Made by a program: the position numbers and the translations under genes. Under the pieces are notes generated by a model. That model was not told where the DNA came from. It made no database searches and saw only the letters and a program-made list of their open reading frames with translations. Shown here piece by piece: positions 52,452 to 62,038 of a DNA stretch of 64,000 nucleotides (its first letter is position 1; each line of letters starts with the position of its first letter). This stretch comes from DASSBQ01 sp040981125. Lineage in GTDB: Bacteria > Nitrospirota > Nitrospiria > Nitrospirales > Nitrospiraceae. The stretch lies in NCBI GenBank assembly GCA_040981125.1, contig JANRMQ010000001.1, forward strand, positions 248,001-312,000, given 5' to 3'.

Positions 52452-53081
52452 CTAAAATACCGACCGTTTCCGCTCGACCACCTTCTTGATTTTCTTCTGT
52501 CCGAACCAGGACTTGACGTTGTTTTCCAGATCGATCATTTCCAGATCAATCTGATAAAGGACGGCTTTCACTCCCTCGGCTTCATCAAGAATCGTCGAGA
52601 TCGCGCCCTTCATCATATAGTCGGCGCCGATCTCTTTGCCCGGCGCTTTCTGCATATCCTCTCTGGCATAGATGGCCTGTTCACGGCGTTCTTCTCTCAC
52701 CTCATCGCGCTCGCCTTTCCCGGCGACAAACGCTACCTTTTGAGAATTCGTCAACTCCCGCGACAGATCGGTGATGAATGTTTGCACATCGATATGCTCA
52801 TGGCTTCGATTCAGAACGGTCCCGACAACGACGACCGGCTGGCGGCTCTTAGCCCGCGTAAAATTATCGAGCCATGGACTCGAGAGCGATTCCTTGACCA
52901 TGGTCTCGGCCACCATTCGGGAATCCGTGTCATTCCAGCGTCCGCTGAGATCGGTCACGACACCGGTATCGACTCTCGTGACCTTCGTTTCATGACCGCA
53001 GCCGGCCGGTCCTACGATTGTCCCCATCAGAGCAAGCGAGACGCAAAGACGCTGACCCACGTTCAACAGCCCATGGACCAT
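52452..53081 (-). CDS. LpoB-family lipoprotein (penicillin-binding-protein activator type)
   Basis: 209 aa. The start is the ATG at 53081 with AAGGGAGG upstream. The signal ends in G-P-A-G-C (Cys28), with proline at -3 that departs from the usual lipobox. The body matches the LpoB family: D-L-S-G-R-W-N-D, a V-V-V-G-T-V-L strand and G-A-D-Y-M-M-K-G. In E. coli LpoB activates the cell-wall synthase PBP1B, but many distant members have other roles. No PBP gene is nearby. It sits between the two LPP20 genes in the lipoprotein run. Confidence 0.8.
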   Translation of the reverse strand: MVHGLLNVGQRLCVSLALMGTIVGPAGCGHETKVTRVDTGVVTDLSGRWNDTDSRMVAETMVKESLSSPWLDNFTRAKSRQPVVVVGTVLNRSHEHIDVQTFITDLSRELTNSQKVAFVAGKGERDEVREERREQAIYAREDMQKAPGKEIGADYMMKGAISTILDEAEGVKAVLYQIDLEMIDLENNVKSWFGQKKIKKVVERKRSVF

Positions 53082-53125
53082 GGCACCTCCCTTCATAAAG
53101 AATGATCATGGCAGAGATGCGAGAA

Positions 53126-53692
53126 CTACGGCATGGCTCTTTTTTCTTCTTCTTTCTCCAAACGCTCGAACAGGCGATCCGCGTTCTTTCTGACGTAATC
53201 GCGCACCTGAGCGTTCAATTCTTTGGCTTGATCCAGATTATTCTTCATGTCTTCCAGGCTCAGTTTCGTCAGCACATAGTAGGTGCCGGTTTTGCCGTCT
53301 TTATACCGATCGATCGGCTTGACGCCGTTGAGAGTGACCGCAGAAAATGTCTTGATGGCCCGTTCGACATTTTGTTCTTCACTGTTCCGGGAAAAATCGC
53401 CGGCTGTCGTGGAGGCGGCATAATCCCGCATCAAATAGGCGGTGTAGGTTTCGAAGGTTTTGGCAATCTCGGCGCGCGCCCGGTTTTCAGCCGTATCCCA
53501 GGCCAACGGTTCATTGCGCACGCCGACGACGGACCCGACGCCATAAAACGATTTGTCGCTCTTATCATTGTAGGCGCCGGATCCTTTTTTGACCCACGTC
53601 GGAGGTCCACCGCATGCCGCGAGCCCGACAACCAACAACAGCAGCAGCCCGGATCCGGTTGCCTTGGCGAACAGTCCTCGTCCGTTGCTCAT
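53126..53692 (-). CDS. LPP20-family lipoprotein
   Basis: 188 aa from the ATG at 53692, where AAGGAGG lies 6 bases upstream; a longer frame exists but lacks this site. The lipobox is G-L-A-A-C (Cys27). The LPP20 domain follows (Y-G-V-G-S-V-V-G-V then R-A-E-I-A-K-T-F-E), and the protein ends in a Glu/Lys-rich helix. It is the first gene of the lipoprotein run, and LpoB begins 44 bases after it. Its function is unproven, but the family can build envelope rings. Confidence 0.82.
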   Translation of the reverse strand: MSNGRGLFAKATGSGLLLLLVVGLAACGGPPTWVKKGSGAYNDKSDKSFYGVGSVVGVRNEPLAWDTAENRARAEIAKTFETYTAYLMRDYAASTTAGDFSRNSEEQNVERAIKTFSAVTLNGVKPIDRYKDGKTGTYYVLTKLSLEDMKNNLDQAKELNAQVRDYVRKNADRLFERLEKEEEKRAMP

Positions 53693-53897
53693 ACGCGACC
53701 TCCTTCGATGTGTCAGATGATAAACTGTCGAGGAAACGATGGTGGTTGGTGGTCGAAACATCGATGACAGCCTGGCTAGCGCCGACAAAGTCTCAAAACT
53801 TAGGAAATTATGCTAGCATGCACCCCTGGGGGAGTCAACGCAAGCAGCGCTTCCTGATTGGCTCGATACGACAAAATAGAAGCGAGGAGGATCTACT

Positions 53898-54068
53898 GTG
53901 GCGGACGTACAGATTCAAGACGGCATCATTCGCATCCTTGAACTCGATATTCAGGACCCGAAGGCGGCGGCGGCACTGGCGGAGTACCCTCAAGCTCGCT
54001 GGGCGGAAATCACCCGTCGAGCGCTGAAGATCGGCCTCGGATATATGAAGGGAGGAGGAAAGGATTAA
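53898..54068 (+). CDS. small protein of unknown function, 56 aa
   Basis: Start at GTG 53898 with GAGGAGG upstream, a strong ribosome site. The 56 residues form an acidic N-terminal half (D-I-I-R-type strand, then E-L-D-I-Q-D-P) and a basic helical part (R-W-A-E-I-T-R-R-A-L-K) with a glycine-rich end. The basic helix could bind nucleic acid. Its stop overlaps the stop of the convergent caspase-like gene by 4 bases. No family was recognised. Confidence 0.55.
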   Translation: MADVQIQDGIIRILELDIQDPKAAAALAEYPQARWAEITRRALKIGLGYMKGGGKD

Positions 54069-55480
54069 GGGGCAGGTTGTTCTGACGACGGGACTTGGCT
54101 CCGGCGAACGGCCGCCTCGGCCCGTTCACTTTGTCCCCCCAAATCCAGGTACCGCTTGAAGGCGTCCACGGATTTAGGCTGATCGTGGAGATGATCGGCA
54201 TACAGTGTGCCGAGAGAGAAATACACGTCAGTGTAGGCCGGATTCACCTCCAGAGCCTGTCTCATCGCCTGCTCAGCCTCGCTGTACTTCCCTTGCTTTT
54301 CCAATATCAGGCCCAGCGTGTAGAAGGAGTCTGGATTTTCAGGCGCGTGTTTCACGGCGAGCTGCGCCATGGAAAGGGCCTCTTCAATGTCGGGCAACAC
54401 CTCGAGACGAATAAAGCTTTTGAGGACATAGGCATCGCCGAATGTCGGATCATAGGCAATGGCCCGGTTCAGCCGTTCCAAAGCTTCTTCTGCAGACTTC
54501 TGCTGCTGGAGGAGACTGAACGCCTGTTCGTACTGCGTCCTGGCCGCTCTTGACCGGTCCGCCTCATTCTGCGGCTCGGCGCCCAGTTGAAACGCCGCCT
54601 TTTTCCCTTCAATCAGAATGGTATCGCCGTCTCCGTCGAGTTGCACGAACTTCGGATGTTGTGCACCCTTCGATTCTTCTTCGACCCGTCGCTGCACATA
54701 GTCGCCGAGTTCGGTGGCCATCAGCCAGCCGTTTTTGTTGGTGTCGGCCGCTCCCTGTAATCCGGCGAGAAGAGCCGCCACAAAGACGCTTTGCCCATCC
54801 TCGTGAGCCGACGGCTCGCCCTTCTCCGACGCAACGAGGGCCTGCACAGCGCGTTTCTCCGTGTCTTCTTCCGGCGCCAGCCGTCCCTCAAGGGACAACT
54901 GCTGCGGCGCCGTAATTTCCCAGCCCCTGATTCCTGCGTCAAGCAGGAACAAGGTGTGCTTTGAGGCAATGCGGCGGCTGAATTCCTTCAAATGATCGAG
55001 AGTGACCGACTTTGAGACATTGTTGAGCTGCGAATCCCACGGAACCAAGTATCCCATCTCCTTCCCCGGGGCTTCGGAGGTTACTCCCGCATGGCCTGCA
55101 AAAAAGATAACGACGCGGTCCTGACGCCCGACCTTGCGAGGCAGATAATCCGTCAGCATCTGGAGCAATCGCTTTGAGCTGGCGTCTTTATCGTAAATCT
55201 CAACGACCTCATCAAATCCCAGCCGCCGCAAGGCAGCCGCGACCTCCTTGCCTCGCTCAATGGCACCCCGCATCTTGGGCGCGACCAGATAGTTCTCGAC
55301 CCCGATAATCAGTCCCCACGACTTATAATAGATTCCTTCAGGTTTGCCGACCTGAGGCGTCGCAATGAACGGGCTGAACACCGCCACGCAACTGAAGGCA
55401 AGAATGACCCGCAGGAACCATCGACTGCGAACCTGACTGGCTAGCGTGCGCATACGTGCGAAAGAGAAAGAGATAGACAC
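54065..55480 (-). CDS. caspase-like domain fused to TPR repeats, catalytic Cys missing
   Basis: 471 aa. A membrane segment at about 20-40 is followed by a caspase-like (C14) domain at about 52-290: the strand W-G-L-I-I-G-V-E-N-Y, the catalytic H130 in F-F-A-G-H-A-G, and the second motif L-L-D-A-G183-I-R-G. In active relatives the residue at 183 is Cys, so this one should not cleave peptides. From about 315 there are TPR repeats (Q-Y-E-Q-A-F-S-L-L, then three more helical pairs). It may be a binding module at the inner membrane or in the periplasm. It lies upstream of, and in the same direction as, the lipoprotein run. Confidence 0.8.
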   Translation of the reverse strand: MSISFSFARMRTLASQVRSRWFLRVILAFSCVAVFSPFIATPQVGKPEGIYYKSWGLIIGVENYLVAPKMRGAIERGKEVAAALRRLGFDEVVEIYDKDASSKRLLQMLTDYLPRKVGRQDRVVIFFAGHAGVTSEAPGKEMGYLVPWDSQLNNVSKSVTLDHLKEFSRRIASKHTLFLLDAGIRGWEITAPQQLSLEGRLAPEEDTEKRAVQALVASEKGEPSAHEDGQSVFVAALLAGLQGAADTNKNGWLMATELGDYVQRRVEEESKGAQHPKFVQLDGDGDTILIEGKKAAFQLGAEPQNEADRSRAARTQYEQAFSLLQQQKSAEEALERLNRAIAYDPTFGDAYVLKSFIRLEVLPDIEEALSMAQLAVKHAPENPDSFYTLGLILEKQGKYSEAEQAMRQALEVNPAYTDVYFSLGTLYADHLHDQPKSVDAFKRYLDLGGQSERAEAAVRRSQVPSSEQPAP

Positions 55481-55691
55481 CAGTGCTACCGGTTCAGCCT
55501 ACCCGTGAGTCCTAGGCACTGTCAAGAAATGCGCGGGCGGTCTCTTGCCGGAGATCCTCGGCGCTCAACCGGCCGCCTGAAAAGACGGCAGGGTTGCAGT
55601 TCACCAAGACCTTGAGCATAATGCGCCCTGTTCGCTCCGCGGCCTGGCAACTAACCGCGGTCCGCCACGAACAAGGCATGGAGACGCGAAG

Positions 55692-57581
55692 ATGGAAGAG
55701 AAAATCGACTCTTTGCTGAAAGCAGGCCGGATGGTCCGTCCAACCGCGGCGACCGTCGAGACAGCCTACATTAAAGATTATGAGTCTTACTACACCCAGT
55801 CGATTGCAGACCCGGAAGGATTTTGGGCCAAGGCTGCGGAGGAGCTCGAGTGGTTCACCCCCTGGGACCAGGTGCTGGACTGGCAGTACCCCTGGGCCAA
55901 ATGGTTTGTCGGCGCCACCTGCAACATTTCCTACAATTGCCTGGACCGACATGCGAAGACCTGGCGACGCAATAAAGTCGCGTTGATCTGGGTGGGGGAA
56001 AACGGAGACGAGCGCGTCTTTACCTACGGGGAGCTGTTGAGGCAAGTCAACCGGTGCGCCAATGCGCTCAAGGCGCTTGGCCTGGGCGCAGGTGACCGAG
56101 TTACAATTTATCTCCCCAAGATTCCGGAACAGGTCATCGCAATGCTGGCCTGCGCCCGAATCGGTGTCATTCACAGCGTCGTCTATTCCGGATTCAGCGC
56201 TCCCGCCCTTGCCAGCCGTATTCAGGATGCGGAGGCCCGCGCTGTCATCACGGCGGATGTAGGATACGATCGCGGCAAGATCATCCATCTCAAAGCGGTC
56301 GTTGATCAGGCCGTGTCCGGTTGCGGTAGCGTGGAGACGGTGGTCGTCGTCAGGCGGGAGAAGCCGGCGCTCCCCTTGGCCTCATCAAAGGAAGTGGATT
56401 GGCATGACTGGCTCAAAGGAGAACGGGCGATTTGCGAGGCCGTGCCGCTCGACGCCGAACATCCGCTGTACATTCTGTATACCTCGGGGACGACCGGCAA
56501 GCCGAAAGGCGTAGTCCATGTGCACGGTGGCTATATGGTGGGCACCTACCTCACCACCAAGTACGTGTTCGATCTCAAGGAAGAGGACGTGTATTTTTGC
56601 GTCGCCGATCCCGGCTGGGTGACCGGTCACAGCTATATCGTGTACGGCCCGCTCCTCAATGGTGCAACCATTTTGATGGCCGAAGGCAAACCGGACTATC
56701 CGAATCCCGGTCGGTGGTGGGACCTTATCGAACGCTACGGCGTTTCCATCTTTTACACGACGCCGACCGCCATCCGTTTATTGATGAAGTATGGGGAAGA
56801 ATGGCCGAAGAAGTATGATCTCTCTACCTTGCGCATCCTTGGAAGCGTCGGAGAACCGATCAATCCGGAAGCATGGGAATGGTTTTATCGGGTAACCGGC
56901 GGCAATAAGCCGATCATGGATACTTGGTGGCAGACTGAAACGGGAGCCATTCTGGTCACACCCCTGCCCTGCGTACCGCTGAAGCCGGGGTCCGCCACCA
57001 GGGCATTTCCCGGGATCGAGGCCGATGTCGTAGACCGGGAAGGCCGCAGCCTGCCCGCGAACGCCGGCGGCTTTGCCGTCATTAAGAAACCCTGGCCGTC
57101 GATGATGCGCACCATCTATAAAGATCCGGATCGGTACAAGGTCTATTGGAATACCATTCCGAACTGCTACACGGCCGGAGACGTCTGCCGCAAGGATGCG
57201 GATGGCTATCTCTGGTTCATGGGGCGGGCGGATGATGTGATCAAAGTAGCGGGCAACCGCATCGGCACGGCAGAGGTCGAAAGCGCGCTGGTCGGACATG
57301 CGGCGGTCGCCGAGGCAGCCGTCATCGGAAAGCCGCATCGAACCGCCGGCGAATCGATCAAGGCCTTCGTGATTCTGAAGCAGGGGCAACAGGAGAGCAA
57401 GGAGTTGATTCAATCTCTAAAGGACCACGTGCTGAAGGAGCTGGGTAAGATTGCGGTTCCCCAGGAGATCGATATCGTTCCATCACTGCCCAAAACTCGA
57501 TCCGGCAAGATCATGCGGCGAGTGCTCAAGGCAAAGGAACTGGGACAGGATGTGGGCGATATCTCTACCCTTGAAGACTAG
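55692..57581 (+). CDS. acsA: acetyl-CoA synthetase
   Basis: 629 aa, near the usual 650. It activates acetate with ATP to make acetyl-CoA. The P-loop is T-S-G-T-T-G-K-P-K-G, the acetate pocket Trp lies in D-T-W-W-Q-T-E-T-G, the hinge is G-R-A-D-D-V-I-K-V-A-G, and the lysine that can be acetylated for control is in S-G-K-I-M-R-R. All are present. The ATG has a GGAGA site upstream. It is monocistronic by spacing, and it is followed by a small zinc-ribbon gene. Confidence 0.95.
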   Translation: MEEKIDSLLKAGRMVRPTAATVETAYIKDYESYYTQSIADPEGFWAKAAEELEWFTPWDQVLDWQYPWAKWFVGATCNISYNCLDRHAKTWRRNKVALIWVGENGDERVFTYGELLRQVNRCANALKALGLGAGDRVTIYLPKIPEQVIAMLACARIGVIHSVVYSGFSAPALASRIQDAEARAVITADVGYDRGKIIHLKAVVDQAVSGCGSVETVVVVRREKPALPLASSKEVDWHDWLKGERAICEAVPLDAEHPLYILYTSGTTGKPKGVVHVHGGYMVGTYLTTKYVFDLKEEDVYFCVADPGWVTGHSYIVYGPLLNGATILMAEGKPDYPNPGRWWDLIERYGVSIFYTTPTAIRLLMKYGEEWPKKYDLSTLRILGSVGEPINPEAWEWFYRVTGGNKPIMDTWWQTETGAILVTPLPCVPLKPGSATRAFPGIEADVVDREGRSLPANAGGFAVIKKPWPSMMRTIYKDPDRYKVYWNTIPNCYTAGDVCRKDADGYLWFMGRADDVIKVAGNRIGTAEVESALVGHAAVAEAAVIGKPHRTAGESIKAFVILKQGQQESKELIQSLKDHVLKELGKIAVPQEIDIVPSLPKTRSGKIMRRVLKAKELGQDVGDISTLED

Positions 57582-57661
57582 CCGCCGGCCACAGGAGGTC
57601 AGTCGCGCACGTGGAACAATCCGCACCACTATCCAACACATTTGATCATCCGTAGGCTATT

Positions 57662-57826
57662 ATGGAATATCCCGATCAGTCGAACGCCCCTCTTACGCCG
57701 ATCAGTCCTCCGCAAGCCACATTCGTTTGGGAGTGTCCCGCTTGCTGCCGAAGGTTCATTGCCGAGAACACTCCGTCCAAATGCCCGTTCTGCTTAAAAG
57801 AATCCACCCCCGGAACTCCCAAATAG
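57662..57826 (+). CDS. small zinc-ribbon protein, 54 aa
   Basis: Two ligand sets are visible: C-P-A-C-C at residues 29-33 and C-P-F-C at about 45-48, as in a rubredoxin-like zinc ribbon. The N-terminal 24 residues are Pro-rich and probably disordered. The ribosome site is weak (GTAGGC). It lies 80 bases after acsA on the same strand. Function unknown. Confidence 0.5.
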   Translation: MEYPDQSNAPLTPISPPQATFVWECPACCRRFIAENTPSKCPFCLKESTPGTPK

Positions 57827-58088
57827 TATGCTCGGTCTCATGCCAAAACACCGCCCGGCATTCTCTCAATGTGCCGTAATAGACGGATACCAGGACCACA
57901 GCCGAGTCCGAATGGCCCTGTGCCTCGGGTGATTCAATTCCACGCAGCCACCGGCCACGAGAATCATGAACAAGGCCGTAAGATAGCTGTGAATCACTTT
58001 CCAGCTCGGACAACATCGACCATCGCGGCATGAACTGAGGGGGGGAGAACACCGCATCATGGGGAGCCGTCAGGAAGACGGCACCCCG

Positions 58089-58619
58089 CTAATTCTTTTC
58101 CAATTCCCAATTGTTCAGATCCGCATTCTTCCCTTCCCCACCGGGTGTGCCATCGGCGCCGAGGGAAATAATCTCAAATTCACCTTGCTTGCCGGGGGTC
58201 GAATAAGCGTAGAGGTGTCCCCACGGATCGGACGGCACTTTTGCCAGATATCCGCCGGCCTTCCAATTGCCGGGACGAGGTTCGGAGTTCGGCTTCTCAA
58301 CCAGGGCCTTCAATCCTTGTTCGTTCGACGGATAAACGCCATTATCCAGCTTGTAGAGCTGCAGCGCGTTTTCGATATTCTTGATTTGCGCCTTGGCCGC
58401 CGCTCGTTTGGCATCATCCGTTCTGCCCATGACATGCGGGGCCACCAGAGTCGCGAGAATCGCCAGAATGACGACGACAATCATGACCTCGATCAAGGAA
58501 AATCCGTCCTTGGAGAAATGAAGAGCGGAGAGACGCCGGTGCATCGACCGGGAGCGAAGCGCTTTCTGATCGAAAGAAGGGTGCACAATAATTCGATGGC
58601 GCGCTGTTGAAATCTTCAC
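58089..58619 (-). CDS. gspG: type II secretion major pseudopilin GspG
   Basis: 176 aa from the GTG at 58619 (GAGGAG is 7 bases upstream). A long leader of 39 residues ends K-D-G, cleaved before F40-S-L-I-E44, the prepilin peptidase site with the +5 Glu. The hydrophobic helix V-M-I-V-V-V-I-L-A-I-L follows. The C-terminal part has D-N-G-x-Y-P and the G-Y-L-x-K-V-P-x-D-P-W-G motif that is typical of GspG. It forms the periplasmic pseudopilus of a type II system. It lies at the downstream end of the minus-strand run, 259 bases after the unknown gene. Confidence 0.9.
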   Translation of the reverse strand: MKISTARHRIIVHPSFDQKALRSRSMHRRLSALHFSKDGFSLIEVMIVVVILAILATLVAPHVMGRTDDAKRAAAKAQIKNIENALQLYKLDNGVYPSNEQGLKALVEKPNSEPRPGNWKAGGYLAKVPSDPWGHLYAYSTPGKQGEFEIISLGADGTPGGEGKNADLNNWELEKN

Positions 58620-58878
58620 AAAGTCACTCCTCTCGCTTCTATTGACGCGACGAGCCATGCCGGCATGCCACGACGGAATGCGATGGGTCGCAAACCTTCA
58701 GACTGGATGAGCGCTGTATGGATGGGCGGCATTGTACCAAATCAGGCCGCAGAGGTCATCCGATTGGGTCGGTGGGTAGTGGGCCAGTTTGCCTGCGGAA
58801 GCGGGAATCCGGTCAAAGGCCTTACCCACAAACATCGATAAGACGGACAAGCAAGGACACGGACAGCTATAGCTTCCT

Positions 58879-60660
58879 TTATGGACGACGAATTCTGTAC
58901 AACGTGAGATCAGCCCTCAGTCTCGCCTTCGGGAGAATGCTTCGGTGCATCTGAAACGGTGGCAGTTCGGCGACTGCTTGACTCGATTCAATCAAAAGAT
59001 TGTGCAGTCGGCCGACCCGCTCAAGTGTTCCCGGCCCGACGACAAAGGCGATCCCTCCTGACGCCATCCGCCGGGCAAGGGTTTCAATGGCCGCATGAAT
59101 CTGTGCCGGTCCATCGAATAGCGAAAACGGGATCCATTCATACACGAGGTCATAGGCTTCCTCCGGACAGGAAGCCTTCCCCACAGCATACATACGAATC
59201 TGCCGCAGCCACGGCAGACGGTTGAGGGAGGCGAAACGATTCCAAAGCGTCTGGGCCTGTTTTTGCGCAAAGGCATCTGACCGATAGATGACAGTGCAAT
59301 TACGCTGCCGCCGACCATCGATACAGCCGCCGATCGCGCCATCGAACAAATGAACGAGAACTCGATCGGCCCGGGAGACCATCGCGGCCGTCGAGGGATC
59401 CTGATCGACCAGATCTTGCAGATAATCCACAGCGAACGGTTGCGAAGCAAGTTCGCCGATCTCGGTATCGTCTTCCGGATACAAATGAACAGCCGAAAAC
59501 GCTTCGCTTCCCGTCAATCGAGGAGATGTCCCACTGAAAAGATCAGACCACTGGACCGGCGCGGCAGAGACTGTCCGGCCCGATGTCTGGATCAACGGAC
59601 CCCATCGTTCGTCGATCGTCAATTGTGTCGGGCGCCCGCGGTCGTTGAGGATCAGTTCACGGCCGTCCAGCTCGACGGTTCGCTCGCATGGCGCCGGCCG
59701 TTGCGGGGCAGGTGCAAGATACGAAAGACCGGCTGGGTCATCGGCGAAGGTCACCTTTTCGACGACATGCTGCTTTACCGTGACACAGCGCCTCCCGGCT
59801 TCCCCTACATAGCGGCAGGGATAGTCCGCGGCCGGCAGCCACGTTAGTTCATGAGACCGTGGCGGATCCATGAACAGCGGGAAAGGCCGTTCACCGCGAG
59901 GCGCCTGGGCGGCGAAAAATGCGCTGAACAACCGGAACGCGGCGTCGGATGGATAGGTCGGAATCCCGCGATACCGCAAGGCGCGCGGAGCGGGACGCCC
60001 CCCATTCTGATCATCATACAAGCCTCGAATCAATTCAAAGACCGCCGAACCGGTCCCGGGAAGCAACGACTGAAACAATTCCACTACGGGCAGGAAATCA
60101 ATGTCGTCCCAATGCATGGCTCCCATGCAGGCCATGAAGCGGCATTGCTCGAACGTGCCGTCCTCCAAAACATACAGCGCATCTTTCCTGTGCCGGATCG
60201 TTGCGGTCCCGTGAGGATTAATCAGGAGATCCGCCTCTCCATAGAAAAACCGCACCTCTTCGACCGGTACCTGCATGGCCCGAGCCGCCATGTGGCGCAG
60301 GTCATCCGCTCGAAGCCGCTGCCATCCGGGCTTCGTAGAAAGATCAAGGGTCGTCGTATTGACGAGTCCTCCCGGCTTGATGCCGACCCATTGTCCCCAA
60401 TCAAGACGGACTCTTGCACGAGTCAGAACATCCCGTCCTTGCCCGTTCTTTTCCCATTCGCATTCATGGAGAGAATTACCGTCAGGGTCCGTCAATAAGA
60501 GTCGCCGGCCATGTCCGCCGTAGACAACGTAATGACCGCTGGGGAGATGAAGGACTCGTCCCCCGCACTCATCGAATTGCCGAGCATAGGAACGGTTGGA
60601 AGGAAAGCTGAACGTATCCGGGCTGGTAAGGATGGCGTAAATTGAATGCGCCGCCGGCAT
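58879..60660 (-). CDS. large unknown protein, C-terminal methyltransferase-like
   Basis: 593 aa. No known domain was recognised for the first 400 residues, which hold many His, Trp and Asp (Y-G-G-H-G-R-R, then M-H-W-D-D-I-D) and several Cys. The last 170 residues read as an alpha/beta fold (Y-D-L-V-Y-E-W-I then G-G-I-A-F-V-V-G-P) that could be a degenerate SAM-binding domain. The ATG overlaps the proA stop by one base (TAATG), so it is translated right after proA. No signal peptide. Confidence 0.6.
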   Translation of the reverse strand: MPAAHSIYAILTSPDTFSFPSNRSYARQFDECGGRVLHLPSGHYVVYGGHGRRLLLTDPDGNSLHECEWEKNGQGRDVLTRARVRLDWGQWVGIKPGGLVNTTTLDLSTKPGWQRLRADDLRHMAARAMQVPVEEVRFFYGEADLLINPHGTATIRHRKDALYVLEDGTFEQCRFMACMGAMHWDDIDFLPVVELFQSLLPGTGSAVFELIRGLYDDQNGGRPAPRALRYRGIPTYPSDAAFRLFSAFFAAQAPRGERPFPLFMDPPRSHELTWLPAADYPCRYVGEAGRRCVTVKQHVVEKVTFADDPAGLSYLAPAPQRPAPCERTVELDGRELILNDRGRPTQLTIDERWGPLIQTSGRTVSAAPVQWSDLFSGTSPRLTGSEAFSAVHLYPEDDTEIGELASQPFAVDYLQDLVDQDPSTAAMVSRADRVLVHLFDGAIGGCIDGRRQRNCTVIYRSDAFAQKQAQTLWNRFASLNRLPWLRQIRMYAVGKASCPEEAYDLVYEWIPFSLFDGPAQIHAAIETLARRMASGGIAFVVGPGTLERVGRLHNLLIESSQAVAELPPFQMHRSILPKARLRADLTLYRIRRP

Positions 60661-61967
60661 TACTCTCGAATCTGACCGGTGCCGAGTACGACAAATTTGG
60701 AGCAGGTAAGCTCTTCCAACCCCATCGGACCTCTGGCATGCAGTCGTGATGTACTGATCCCGATTTCCGCGCCCAAGCCGAATTGGTATCCGTCATTGAG
60801 CCGCGTGGACGCATTTACCATCACCGCACTGGCATCCACCTCGCGAAGAAACCGCATGGAACGAATATAGTCGTTCGTTACGATTGATTCCGTGTGTCGG
60901 GACCCATATTGGGCGATATGGTCGAGTGCCTCGTCCATATTCTTCACGATTTTGACGGCCAGAATCAGGTCTAGAAACTCACGCCCATAATCCTGTTCCG
61001 CCGCCGGCTTCGCCTGAGCACTCAGCTGGCAGGTCCGTGGACAGCCGCGCACTTCCACACCCGCTTGCGTCAGCTTTTCGATGACGCCGGCCAACCAGGT
61101 CCGGGCGATATTCTGATGGACCAGCAACGTTTCCATGGCATTGCACGTGGACGGCCGCTGAACTTTGGCGTTGACGCAGAGCGCCTCCGCCATAGCCGGA
61201 TCGGCATCCGCATCGACGTACATATGACAAACCCCTTGATCATGCTTGATCACCGGGATGGTCGAATGTTCTGACACTGTTTTCATCAGCGACGTTCCGC
61301 CGCGCGGAATAATGACGTCCACGTAGCGATCCTGCTTCAAAAGAAGCTGGACGATCTCGCGCTCGGGACGGTCAATGAAATTGACGGCATCCTGCGGAAC
61401 ACCTGACTGTTCGGCCGCCTCCGCCAAAATTTGGGCGATAATCCGATTGGATTGCAGCGCCTCGGAGCCGCCTCGTAACACCGACACATTGCCTGATTTG
61501 AGACAGAGGGCGACGGAATCGGCGGTGACGTTGGGACGCGATTCGTAGATGATCCCGATGACACCGATGGGAACGCGCATGCGGCCGACTTGCATACCGT
61601 TGGGTCGGGCCCACATCTTAGGAGCGACGCCCAGAGGATCCGGTAATTTTGCAATATCTCTGATGCCGGCGGCCATCGCCGCAACACGTTCCTGCGTCAA
61701 GCGGAGCCGATCGAGCATGACGGAGCGATCCGGTCTCGAATCGAATGCATCGAGATCCTTCTCGTTGGCGGCAAGCACTTCATCCGTACGACTATCCAGA
61801 CCTTGGGCCATTGCCAACAGGGCTTGATTCTTTACCAGGGAAGGAAGGACGGCTGTTCGGCCGGCAGCGGCCTTTGCCTGGGAGACGATTCTCACGACAT
61901 AGTCTTCAGAAGAAACAATTTCTTCGCCGTGATCCCGCTCGCCTGTTTCCGCAATCATGTCATCCAT
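60660..61967 (-). CDS. proA: glutamate-5-semialdehyde dehydrogenase (canonical ProA)
   Basis: 435 aa. It reduces glutamyl 5-phosphate to the semialdehyde, a step in proline synthesis. The catalytic C275 is in P-S-T-C-N-A-M-E-T, and the E-S-R-P-N-V-T segment and V-N-A-S-T-R-L-N are intact, unlike in the paralogue at 10590..11954. It lacks a nearby proB. It lies in the minus-strand secretion/pilus region, and its stop is shared with the start of the next gene. A weak site precedes the ATG. Confidence 0.93.
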   Translation of the reverse strand: MDDMIAETGERDHGEEIVSSEDYVVRIVSQAKAAAGRTAVLPSLVKNQALLAMAQGLDSRTDEVLAANEKDLDAFDSRPDRSVMLDRLRLTQERVAAMAAGIRDIAKLPDPLGVAPKMWARPNGMQVGRMRVPIGVIGIIYESRPNVTADSVALCLKSGNVSVLRGGSEALQSNRIIAQILAEAAEQSGVPQDAVNFIDRPEREIVQLLLKQDRYVDVIIPRGGTSLMKTVSEHSTIPVIKHDQGVCHMYVDADADPAMAEALCVNAKVQRPSTCNAMETLLVHQNIARTWLAGVIEKLTQAGVEVRGCPRTCQLSAQAKPAAEQDYGREFLDLILAVKIVKNMDEALDHIAQYGSRHTESIVTNDYIRSMRFLREVDASAVMVNASTRLNDGYQFGLGAEIGISTSRLHARGPMGLEELTCSKFVVLGTGQIRE

Positions 61968-62038
61968 GGTCTGTTCTCGAAGAATCGTCTACCGGTTTCA
62001 TTGCGACAGCAAAGAATACTGTGCGCTTCAGAGCGGGG

